From: CAVQNQ01 sp963714205
GTDB taxonomy: Bacteria; Acidobacteriota; Terriglobia; Bryobacterales; Bryobacteraceae
Direction: 5' to 3'
Assembly (NCBI GenBank): GCA_963714205.1
Contig: CAVQNQ010000002.1
Coordinates: 930,001-994,000 of the forward strand
Length of the DNA: 64,000 nt
This document shows positions 18,360-26,713 of the stretch, piece after piece (within the stretch, counting starts at the first letter, position 1; the number at the start of each line of letters is the position of its first letter). The translations under genes were made by a program, and so were the position numbers. Under the pieces are notes generated by a model. That model had not been told where the DNA came from. It did not search any database and saw only the letters and a program-made list of their open reading frames with translations.

Positions 18360-20065
18360 TCACCACCCGCCAAGGAGAAGCCAAACTCCGCCGCCCGGTC
18401 CGCTAACCGCGCTAGTACAAATGAAGGTGTAACTGTAATAAGCAACATCTGTGTCAGGGCCGCCGTTGATGTTCAATTCCTGAACGCCGTTGCCTTTATA
18501 TACGTCTATGAATGTGTCAAAGCTGTTACCGGGCTGAAAGGTCGGGCCGGTTCCCGAACCGTCATACGCAATGAACACGAGCTTCTTGCCGTCATGGGTG
18601 GTGCCGGTGAGCCGATCCATACACTGCGGCATCCAGATAGAGTAGCTCTTAGCGACCCTGTCGCTTATTACGAAGTACGTGATGGTGGAGGTGTCACTGA
18701 TCGTGGTGTCGGTATTGATTATCGACGTGCTGGCGGTGTACACGTTTGAGATAGACCCCGCTGAGCCGGTCGGACCCGTGCCGCCGGTTGGACCCGTGGC
18801 GCCCGCCAACCCCTGCGCACCAGTCGGGCCCGCCACCCCGGTCGGGCCCGTCACGCCGGCCGGACCCGCTACAGTCGAAGCCGCTCCGGTAGCTCCGGTA
18901 GCACCCGCCGGACCTGCCGGACCCGTGGCACCGGTTGAACCCGTAGCGCCTGCCAACCCCTGCGCACCAGTCGGCCCCGCCACGCCGGTCGAACCTGTAG
19001 CCCCTGCCGGACCCGTGGCGCCTGCCAACCCCTGCGTACCGGTCGGTCCCGCCACGCCGGTCGGACCCGTAGCGCCCGCCAACCCCTGCGCTCCCGTCGG
19101 ACCCGTCACGCCGGCCGGACCCGTCGCGCCTATCGGACCCGTCACGCCGGTCGAACCTGTGGCGCCTGCCAACCCCTGAGCTCCCGTCGGTCCCGCGACA
19201 CCGGTCGAACCTGTAGCCCCCGCTGGACCCGTGGCGCCGGCTGAACCCGTGGCGCCTGCTGGCCCCGTCGCACCGGTCGGCCCCGCCACTCCGGCAGGCC
19301 CCGTAGCCCCAGTCGGACCCACTGCCCCGGGCGGCCCCGTCGGACCCGTCGAGCCGTTCGCTCCCGTGGTCCCGATTGGGCCGGTCCCTCCCACAGGCCC
19401 GGTCGCCCCGGTCGGTCCGGGTAAACCCATACCGGCCGGACCCATCGGACCGACGGGCCCCGTAGGACCGGTCGGCCCGACCACCCCGCTGGCCAGAACG
19501 TAGTATCCGTTCATGTCGATCACCAGGTCGCCATTGTTCGTGGACATCACCTGGATGCCCCCGTCCGCCCCCGCCGGCACGATGGCCGAGTTGTCCACCA
19601 CCCCGCCCAGCAGCGCGTTCAGAACCACCGTCCCCGGCCACGCTATATCGTCCTGCCACGCCGCAATATAGCCAACCGCCTGTCCAGCCGGTGTGATCGA
19701 GACGAAATTCATCGAGTAGGCCACCGCCGCGGGCACCCCGCAATTGGAAGACGGAACCGGAACCACGCGGGCCTGATTGGCCACCAGCGAGGGAGGGCCG
19801 AACGGGCCGGTCATGCCCGAGCCCCCGCGCCACGCGTATCCATGACGCGGCAGGGCGTGATCGAGACGAACACCAGGTCCGTAGCGCCATTCGGCGTGGC
19901 CGCATTCGAACTTTGACCGAGCGTCGCCTGGCTGTCAATTTTAGGCACCGCCCAGTTCTTCACCGGTATGGCATCCGGCTGGACACTCTGCGCGAACATC
20001 GCTGGCGCCAAGGCCGCCACGGCGCACAGGAGCAAGGAACGGGCCTTCATCGCGGAGGTCTTCAT
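18360..20065 (-). CDS. Collagen-like Gly-X-Y surface protein 2 (same frameshift)
   Basis: About 568 residues with one base restored in the G5 run at 19822-19826. Signal peptide, N-terminal beta domain and first collagen triplets are almost identical to gene 1. The collagen region is shorter (~220 residues) and has GAQGLAGATG units. The C-terminal tip is different: a beta-rich ~135 residues (TITYFVISDRVAKSYSIWMP ... GGGVWLLLGGW). It is transcribed toward gene 1, 240 bases away. Duplication followed by tip replacement explains the pair. Confidence 0.85.
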
Positions 20066-20083
20066 TTAGTTATGGAAGCGTCG

Positions 20084-20112
20084 ATAGTAAGCGAATGCTC
20101 CAGGGAAATCAA
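20084..20112 (-). promoter_or_regulatory. Predicted sigma-70 promoter of collagen-like gene 2
   Basis: Minus-strand TTGATT, 17 bases, TACTAT, about 19 bases from the ATG at 20065. Conservation with the copy at 18138-18166, while more distal sequence diverges, supports function. Confidence 0.68.
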
Positions 20113-20269
20113 GCATATTGGACCTCTTGTAATCCAGCGCATCCGGACTTTTCATAACTCCGTTGTAATTCTCGGCATAAGTGCGGCAGCGGATGCGAAC
20201 ATAGAGTCCGTCAAGTACAATCGAGTGTTACGCACCGCTGGCGGCGCTCCCTCAGATAGAAATACGCCT

Positions 20270-22291
20270 ATGCTGCAACGAAACACGGCTTTTCTTCTGG
20301 CTCTCACGCTACTCCTGGTTCTGCTGGCCTATTCCAATCACTTTAATAACAGTTTCCACTTCGATGACTTTCACGCCGTAACGGACAACCCCTGGATCCG
20401 CGACCTGGGAAACATCCCGCGTTTCTTCCAAGACGCGACCACCATGAGCACGTTGCCGTCGAACCGCGCCTATCGGCCGCTGGTGACGACGTCGCTGGCT
20501 GTCGATTACTGGCTGGGCGACGGTCTGAAGCCGTTCTTTTTTCATCTCTCTACGTTCTGCTGGTACCTGTTGCAGATTGTCGTAATGTTCCTCTTGTTCC
20601 GAAAAGTCTTCGACCGCGTTCGCCCGGGATCCCTCAACGTTTACGTCGCGCTGTTCGGAGCCGCCTGGTACGGGCTTCATCCAGCCAACGCGGAGACGGT
20701 GAATTACATCGTCCAACGCGCCGATCTCTACTCCACGCTCGGAGTTGTGGCCGGGCTGTTCGCATACGTGGCCTGGCCGGCCCTGCGGAGATCCGGCTGG
20801 TATCTTGTTCCGGTCGTGCTGGCGCTGCTGGCCAAGCCGCCCGCGCTGGTGTTTCCGTTCATTCTCTTCGTCTATGTGTTTCTGTTTGAGGAAGACGGCC
20901 GGCGCGACCGCATCGGCGCGGCATGGAAAGCCGCGATCCCGTCATTTGTGGTAACGGCCGCGTTGATGCTCCTCCATGCGGCCATGACGCCGCGCACTTA
21001 CATCGGCGGAGCCGCGTCCGCGTTCCACTACCGGATCACGCAGCCGTTCGTCGCGTTGCGCTATTTTGGAGAGTTCTTCCTGCCGCTGTGGCTCTCCGCC
21101 GACACGGACCGGCAGGCGTTCAGCTCGCCCTGGAGCGGGGATGCGCTCATCGGCTTCGGGTTCGCCATCGTTCTGGTGGTGGCTGCCGTTCTTCTGACAC
21201 GCCGCCGGGAAACCCGCCCCATCGCCTTCGGCCTGCTCTGGTTTCTGTTCGCGCTGCTGCCCACCTCCCTGTTCCCGCTGGCGGAGGTGGAGAACGACCA
21301 TCGCATGTTCTTTCCGTTCGTGGGGCTCGCCATGAGCGTCTCGTGGTCGCTGGCGCTGGGACTGTTGTACCGCGGCGAGGCGCCGGCTTCGCCCGCGCGG
21401 AAGAGGGCGCTCGTGGCGGGCGCTCTGTGCGTCCTGATCGCATGCGGCTGGGGCGTGCATCGGCGAAACATCGTCTGGCACAGCGAAGAATCCCTCTGGT
21501 TCGATGTCACGAAAAAGAGCCCTCACAACGGGCGCGGACTCATGAACTATGGCCTCACCCAGATGAGTAACGGTGCGATTGTCACGGCGCTCGACTACTT
21601 CACGCGCGCCACCGCCTACACGCCCAATTACGGGATCCTCGAGATCAATCTGGGAATCGCCAGCGGAAGTCTGAACCGCGATCGGGAGGCCGAGAGCCAC
21701 TTCCGGAGAGCCATCGAACTCGCGCCCGGCGACGCGCAGGCGCACTTCTACTACGGCCGCTGGCTGTGGGGAAAGCGCCGGAGCGGCGAGGCGCTCGGGG
21801 AGTTGCGCACGGCGGCGGCGCTCAACCCGCCCTACCTCGACCCCAGGTACCTGCTCATGCAGGTCTATGCCGAACAGCACGCGTGGAGCGCGGTGACGGA
21901 AGTTGCCAACCAGGTATTGAGTATCACACCGGGCGATGCCAACGCGGCCGCCTATCTCAACCGCGCACGAACGGGAAAGGACGAGCTTGGCGAGGCCGTC
22001 CAGGATGCCCTTTCCCATCCAACTGCCGAGGCGTACCTGCAGCTATCCCTGCTCTACCATCAGGCGGGCAAGTATCGCGAATGCATCGCGGCCGCCCAAC
22101 AGGCCCTCCGGCTGAAACCCAACTACGCCGAGGCGTACAACAACATTGCGGCGGCCTACGAAGCCATGTCCCTGTGGGACCAGGCGATTACGGCTGCGCA
22201 ACAAGCCCTGCGCATCAAACCGGATTTTCCGCTGGCGCGGAATAACCTGGCCTGGTCTGTGGAGCAAAAGCGAAAAGCCGGCCCGCCGTAA
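20270..22291 (+). CDS. Polytopic GT-C-like membrane protein with C-terminal TPR repeats (TMTC-like)
   Basis: A 673-residue protein from ATG 20270; the frame continues upstream but the first membrane helix (AFLLALTLLLVLLAYSNHF) begins here. The N-terminal ~420 residues have about ten membrane spans and an early acidic loop (NSFHFDDFHAVTDN), as in GT-C glycosyltransferases that use polyprenyl sugar donors. HPANAETVNYIVQRADL matches the TMTC/DUF1736 group. The remaining ~250 residues are TPR units, for example NYGILEINLGIASGSLNRDR and NYAEAYNNIAAAYEAM. A role in extracytoplasmic protein O-glycosylation is plausible. It is divergent from the collagen-like genes, whose Thr-rich stalks would be possible acceptors; this last point is inference. 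Confidence 0.8.
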   Translation: MLQRNTAFLLALTLLLVLLAYSNHFNNSFHFDDFHAVTDNPWIRDLGNIPRFFQDATTMSTLPSNRAYRPLVTTSLAVDYWLGDGLKPFFFHLSTFCWYLLQIVVMFLLFRKVFDRVRPGSLNVYVALFGAAWYGLHPANAETVNYIVQRADLYSTLGVVAGLFAYVAWPALRRSGWYLVPVVLALLAKPPALVFPFILFVYVFLFEEDGRRDRIGAAWKAAIPSFVVTAALMLLHAAMTPRTYIGGAASAFHYRITQPFVALRYFGEFFLPLWLSADTDRQAFSSPWSGDALIGFGFAIVLVVAAVLLTRRRETRPIAFGLLWFLFALLPTSLFPLAEVENDHRMFFPFVGLAMSVSWSLALGLLYRGEAPASPARKRALVAGALCVLIACGWGVHRRNIVWHSEESLWFDVTKKSPHNGRGLMNYGLTQMSNGAIVTALDYFTRATAYTPNYGILEINLGIASGSLNRDREAESHFRRAIELAPGDAQAHFYYGRWLWGKRRSGEALGELRTAAALNPPYLDPRYLLMQVYAEQHAWSAVTEVANQVLSITPGDANAAAYLNRARTGKDELGEAVQDALSHPTAEAYLQLSLLYHQAGKYRECIAAAQQALRLKPNYAEAYNNIAAAYEAMSLWDQAITAAQQALRIKPDFPLARNNLAWSVEQKRKAGPP

Positions 22292-22346
22292 CCACCCCCG
22301 CCAGTAGCCCCCGAATGGTATTATTCCTCACGGAGCGAAGAAGCCT

Positions 22347-23039
22347 ATGTTTTGTCATACATGCGGCACCGAGGTGAGCCCGGATTTTCGTTTCTGCCCC
22401 AATTGCGGGCAGTCTCTCGCGACGGCGGCCGCAGCCTCGGGTGCGGCGGCCTGGACGCCTCCGACCGGAATCCACTCCCAGACCGGCCGCTGGATCGGCG
22501 AAGGCTGGACGATGGTCCAGGCCGATATCGGCATCTATATCGCGCTGGCGCTGGTGACCATTGTCCTGAACTCGATTGTCCCGTTTATTATCCAGGGCCC
22601 GCTGATGGCCGGTTTCTTCATCGTTTGCATCAAGAGAACTCTGAACCGCCACGCGGACTTCCCCGACCTGTTCAAGGGATTCAACTACTTCATTCCCACG
22701 CTGCTGGCCTCCCTGGTGGTGGGGCTCTTCGTGATGGTGGGGACGCTCCTCTGCCTCATCCCTGGCCTCGTGGTGGCGGCCATGTACAAGTTCACCTACT
22801 TGTTCATCGTCGATAAGCGCATGGATTTCTGGCCCGCCATGGAGGCCAGCCGCGCGGTGGTGAAGAACGACTATTTTGGCTTCACGATGTTCCTGCTCGC
22901 GCTGTTCCTGGTCAATGTGCTGGGTTTGCTGTGCTGCATCGTGGGCCTGCTGGTATCGATACCGGTCACCGTGGCGGCCATCACGGTGGCTTACAAGGAG
23001 ATCGTCGGATTCGATCCGCGCAGCGTGGATGCGCTGTGA
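22347..23039 (+). CDS. Zinc-ribbon membrane protein of unknown function
   Basis: A 230-residue protein opening with a zinc ribbon (CHTCG ... CPNCG, residues 3-23), then an Ala/Pro linker and about five membrane helices, including IALALVTIVLNSIVPFII and LALFLVNVLGLLCCIVG. The membrane region resembles DUF975/YciC-like proteins (GPLMAGFFIVCIKRT, AMEASRAVVKNDYFGF). No enzymatic residues are apparent. The stop overlaps the start of the DUF2752 gene as GTGA. Confidence 0.75.
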   Translation: MFCHTCGTEVSPDFRFCPNCGQSLATAAAASGAAAWTPPTGIHSQTGRWIGEGWTMVQADIGIYIALALVTIVLNSIVPFIIQGPLMAGFFIVCIKRTLNRHADFPDLFKGFNYFIPTLLASLVVGLFVMVGTLLCLIPGLVVAAMYKFTYLFIVDKRMDFWPAMEASRAVVKNDYFGFTMFLLALFLVNVLGLLCCIVGLLVSIPVTVAAITVAYKEIVGFDPRSVDAL

Positions 23040-23374
23040 AAACGCCTCGCGCCTGGTGCCCGGCCGCTGGAAGCATCGCGGTTCTGGCCGCGCTCCGGTA
23101 CCTCCAGCCGCCGCCTCTCGCGCCCTACCGGCTGTGCGGGTTCCACTGGCTCACCGGGCGTCCCTGCGCGCTGTGCGGCGTGACGCGGGCTTTGTTCGCC
23201 TTGGCGAAAGGGCATTGGGGTCAGGCGATCCACCTCAACGCCTTGAGTCCGCTGGCTTTGGCCATGCTCCTGTCGCTTTTCTGGTGCAGCCGTTTGCGCG
23301 GGCGTCTGTGGCCCGTGGGCCTCGTGGCCTTCGCAATTTACGGCCTAGGCCGCGTTTTCTTTCCGTTCCTTTAA
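23036..23374 (+). CDS. DUF2752 family membrane protein
   Basis: A 112-residue protein starting at GTG 23036, inside the stop of the preceding gene. The family motif is clear: CALCGVTRALFALAKGHWGQ, followed by AIHLNALSPLAL and membrane helices. DUF2752 proteins are small, widely found and uncharacterised. Translational coupling to the zinc-ribbon membrane protein suggests a joint role. Confidence 0.82.
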   Translation: MKTPRAWCPAAGSIAVLAALRYLQPPPLAPYRLCGFHWLTGRPCALCGVTRALFALAKGHWGQAIHLNALSPLALAMLLSLFWCSRLRGRLWPVGLVAFAIYGLGRVFFPFL

Positions 23375-23399
23375 GTACTGGCCCTGTTAAAATGGACCC

Positions 23400-24293
23400 G
23401 TGCTTCCGAAGGCGCCGAAGGAGGAATACTCCCGGGCCGATGTGTGCCGCCAGTTCGGCCTTTCCGAGCGCCAGCTTCGAAGCTGGGAACGGCAGGCCCT
23501 GATTCCCGCCGCCGAACAGTACACCTTTTCCGACCTCATCGCCATCCAAACCCTCATCAAGCTGCGCGAGAACCGCATCCAGCCGCGCCAGATCAGCCGG
23601 GCTCTCCAGTCCCTGCGTGAGAAGCTGGACTGGGTCAAGCAGCCGCTCTCGGAATTGCGCATCGTCTCCGATGGCAAGAGAATCGCGGTTCATCTGGCGG
23701 GCCAGAAGATGGAAGCGCTGACCGGCCAGATCCTGTTCGATTTCGAAGCCGCCGGGCTGGGCGGTGTCAAGACTTTCCCGGAGCCCAAGCGCGAGGCCAC
23801 GCGCCTGCGCGAATCCGAAATGTGGTTCCAGAAGGGGCTCGACCTGGAGGAACGCGGCGCGCCGGTCGAAGAGGCCGTCGCAGCGTACAAAACAGCACTC
23901 GAGCTGAATTCCGCCGCGGCCGGCGCGCTGGTGAACCTGGGTACAATTGCCTACCGGCTGCTCCGGTTCGCGGAAGCCGAAGAGTACTATAAGGGAGCCA
24001 TCGCCGCCGATCCACAATACCCTCTGGCCCAGTTCAACCTGGGCAATCTCTATGACGAGCGGGGACGCACGCCCGAGGCCTTTCAGCACTACCGGCGCGC
24101 CCTGGAGCTCAATCCCAACTACGCGGATGCGCACTTCAATCTGGCCCTGCTGTGCGAACGCGCCGGCGAACCGCTGAAAGCCGTATACCATTGGAAAGCC
24201 TACCTGAAACTGGATAAAACCGGTCAGTGGGCCGAGATTGCGCGGCGCCAGCTCGAGCGGCTGCGCCAATTGACGGTGGTCGAGTCGCGCTAG
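23400..24293 (+). CDS. MerR-like helix-turn-helix protein with TPR repeats
   Basis: A 297-residue protein from a GTG start. Residues ~9-75 match the MerR-type winged helix (YSRADVCRQFGLSERQLRSW, then TFSDLIAIQTLIKL). About 60 residues of linker precede four TPR units, e.g. AAAGALVNLGTIAYRLLRFA and NYADAHFNLALLCERAGEPL. No effector-binding domain is seen, so the TPRs may sense protein partners. It lies just upstream of the DUF2760-Hsp70-Hsp70 genes on the same strand and may regulate them. Confidence 0.8.
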   Translation: MLPKAPKEEYSRADVCRQFGLSERQLRSWERQALIPAAEQYTFSDLIAIQTLIKLRENRIQPRQISRALQSLREKLDWVKQPLSELRIVSDGKRIAVHLAGQKMEALTGQILFDFEAAGLGGVKTFPEPKREATRLRESEMWFQKGLDLEERGAPVEEAVAAYKTALELNSAAAGALVNLGTIAYRLLRFAEAEEYYKGAIAADPQYPLAQFNLGNLYDERGRTPEAFQHYRRALELNPNYADAHFNLALLCERAGEPLKAVYHWKAYLKLDKTGQWAEIARRQLERLRQLTVVESR

Positions 24294-24336
24294 CCCCGCG
24301 CTGGTTTCGCTATCCTAAAAACTTGGAGCCGAAGTT

Positions 24337-24879
24337 GTGAACCGAATTCTTCTAGCGTTCCGCTGTTTCATCGGAATCCTGTTTCACGGGGAACTCTCCG
24401 AGGCCGCCTTGCGCGAACTCAAGCTGGCGCCACGCGCGGCGGCGCCGGCCAAAGCCGGCAAGACTGCGCCCGCATCCGCTCCCCCCGAGCCTGTGGCGCG
24501 GGTCTCCGACGGCGCCTTGCAGATTCTCGCGATCATGCAACGGGATGCGCGGCTGGTCGATTTTCTGATGGAGGATATCGCCGGCTACGCGGACGATCAG
24601 ATCGGCGCGGCGGTGCGCGAACTCCACGACCAGTGCCGCGATTCGATCGCGCGTTACGTCACTTTGCAGCCGGTGATCGATGGCGTGGAGGGTACTTTCA
24701 CCAAGGCTCCCAGCGCCGATCCCAACTCGGTCAAGTTCATCGGCAACGTGCCGGCTAAACCGCCCTCGGGCGGCATTCTCCGGCACAAGGGGTGGCGCGC
24801 GGCCAAGGTAGACTTGCCGGCGCTCGCCGCCCGGCAGGACGCCGCCATGATCGCCCCGGCGGAAATCGAAATCGAGTGA
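24337..24879 (+). CDS. DUF2760 family protein
   Basis: A 180-residue protein from a GTG start. The conserved block includes GALQILAIMQRDARLVDFL, ARYVTLQPVIDG and ILRHKGWRAAKVDLP, characteristic of DUF2760. Function is unknown. It lies three bases before the first Hsp70 gene. This DUF2760-Hsp70-Hsp70 order recurs in other bacteria from memory, suggesting a small accessory to an Hsp70-like machine. Confidence 0.82.
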   Translation: MNRILLAFRCFIGILFHGELSEAALRELKLAPRAAAPAKAGKTAPASAPPEPVARVSDGALQILAIMQRDARLVDFLMEDIAGYADDQIGAAVRELHDQCRDSIARYVTLQPVIDGVEGTFTKAPSADPNSVKFIGNVPAKPPSGGILRHKGWRAAKVDLPALAARQDAAMIAPAEIEIE

Positions 24880-24882
24880 GCT

Positions 24883-26713
24883 TTGGAACCCCGATACGTC
24901 ATCGGCATCGATTTAGGCACCACTAACTCCGCGCTGGCCTACGCGGAAAACCAGCCGGACGCCGATCCCTTGGCGCCCGCCGGCGTGCGGCTGCTCGAAA
25001 TTCCGCAGCTCGCGAATCCCGGCGAAGTGCGCGAGGAAGACCTGCTGCCCTCGTTCCTCTACCTGCCCGGCGCGTCCGATTTTCCGGCCGGGAGCATCGC
25101 GCTGCCCTGGGATGCGGAGCGCGCCTTCGTGGTGGGGCGGCTGGCGCAGAAGCGCGGCGCGGAGAACGCCGGGAGGCTGGTCTCATCGGCCAAATCCTGG
25201 CTGTCGCACTCGGGAGTGGATCGCACCGCGCCGCTGCTGCCCTTCCGCGCGCCGGAAGGCGTGGAGAAGATCTCGCCCGTGGAGGCCAGCCGCCGCTACC
25301 TCGAACATCTGCGCGACGCCTGGGATTCCAAGATGCCGGAAGCGCCGTTCGTCGCGCAGCAGACGCTGGTCACCGTGCCGGCCTCGTTCGACGCCGTGGC
25401 TCGCGAGCTGACGCTCGAGGCAGCCAAACAGGCCGGCTACGAGAACATTACGCTGCTCGAAGAGCCGCAGGCGGCCTTCTACGCCTGGATCGAGCGGCAT
25501 CCCGACTGGCGCGAGCGCGTCCGTATGGGCGATCTGATCCTGGTGGTGGATATCGGCGGCGGCACCACCGATTTCACCTTGATCGCCGTAACCGAGAGCG
25601 CGGGCGAACTGGCGCTGACCCGCGTGGCCGTGGGCGAGCACATCCTGCTGGGCGGCGACAACATCGACCTGGCGCTGGCGGGCGCGGTTTCGCAGCGCCT
25701 GGCCGAAAAGGGCACGCGCATCGACAGCCGGCAGCTGCAGGCGCTCTGGAACAATTGCCGCGTGGCCAAGGAGAAGCTGCTCGAGCCGGATTCCAAGGCC
25801 AAGGAACAGCCCGTGACGATTCTCGGCAAGGGCACCGGCCTGGTGGGCGGCACCATCAAAGCCACGCTCTTGCGCAGCGATATCGAGCAGGTGCTCGGCG
25901 AGGGATTCCTGCCCGCGGCGGCCAGCACCGAAATGCCGGCCGCCCAGCGGCGCGTGGGGCTTGCAGGAATTGGGGCTGCCCTACGCCGCCGATGCGGCCA
26001 TCACGCGGCACATGGCGCGATTCCTGCGCCAGCAGGCCGCCGGCAGCGAGCAGGGCGCGGTGCGGCGCGGTCCCAGCGGCCTCGCCTGCCCGACGCACGT
26101 GCTGTTCAACGGCGGTGTGCTGAATGCCGCTCTGGTGCGCGAACGCATTCTCTCCACGCTCGATTCCTGGCTGGCCGGCGAAGGTTTCGGGAAGATCCAG
26201 TGCTTGAGCGGCGAAGACCTCATGCACGCGGTAGCGCGCGGGGCGGCCTACTACGGCCTGGCGCGGAGCGGCAAAGGCGTGCGCATTCGCGGCGGCGTGC
26301 CGCGCACGTACTACGTGGGAATCGAGAGCGCCATGCCCACGGTCCCCGGCTTTCCCGCCCCGCTGAAGGCGCTCACGGTGGTGCCTTTCGGCATGGAGGA
26401 AGGCACCGGCATCCGCATTCCCGGCCGCGAATTCGGTCTGGTGGTCGGCCAGCCCGCCGAGTTCCGCTTCTTCACCTCGTCCACGCGCAAGGATGACCAG
26501 CCCGGCGACCTCATCGAGGATTTCGGCGAGGAGTTGCAGGAGCTTTCGCCCATGGAGGTCAGCTTCGAGGCCGGAGAACGTTCCTCGGAGGTGGTCCCGG
26601 TTTCGTTTGAAACCGTGGTCACCGAAACCGGCGTCTTGCAGCTCTGGTGCGTCTCGCGCGACGATCGCCGCTGGAAGCTGGAGTTTAATGTGAGGGAGCG
26701 CGTGGAAGCGTGA
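24883..26713 (+). CDS. Hsp70-family protein 1 (one frameshift)
   Basis: About 609 residues from a TTG start after removing one G in the run at 25956-25959. The actin-like ATPase motifs are present: VIGIDLGTTNSALAYAE (phosphate 1), VVDIGGGTTDFTLIAV (phosphate 2) and HVLFNGGVLNAALVRERI (adenosine). It diverges strongly from DnaK in the C-terminal part and has no EEVD-type tail. ATP-driven binding of a specific client is likely, as for YegD/HscC-type proteins. Its stop overlaps the next Hsp70 start (GTGA). Confidence 0.85.

Noticed and set aside
18694..19938. Gly/Asp/Arg-rich 414-codon frame opposite the collagen reading
   Set aside because: It is the same strand as collagen-like gene 2 in another frame; the GRHGFDRRDGSDRR-like pattern simply mirrors the GPTGATG repeat.
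23235..24269. 344-codon minus-strand frame
   Set aside because: Antisense to the MerR-like/TPR gene, whose repeats and helix-turn-helix are unambiguous.
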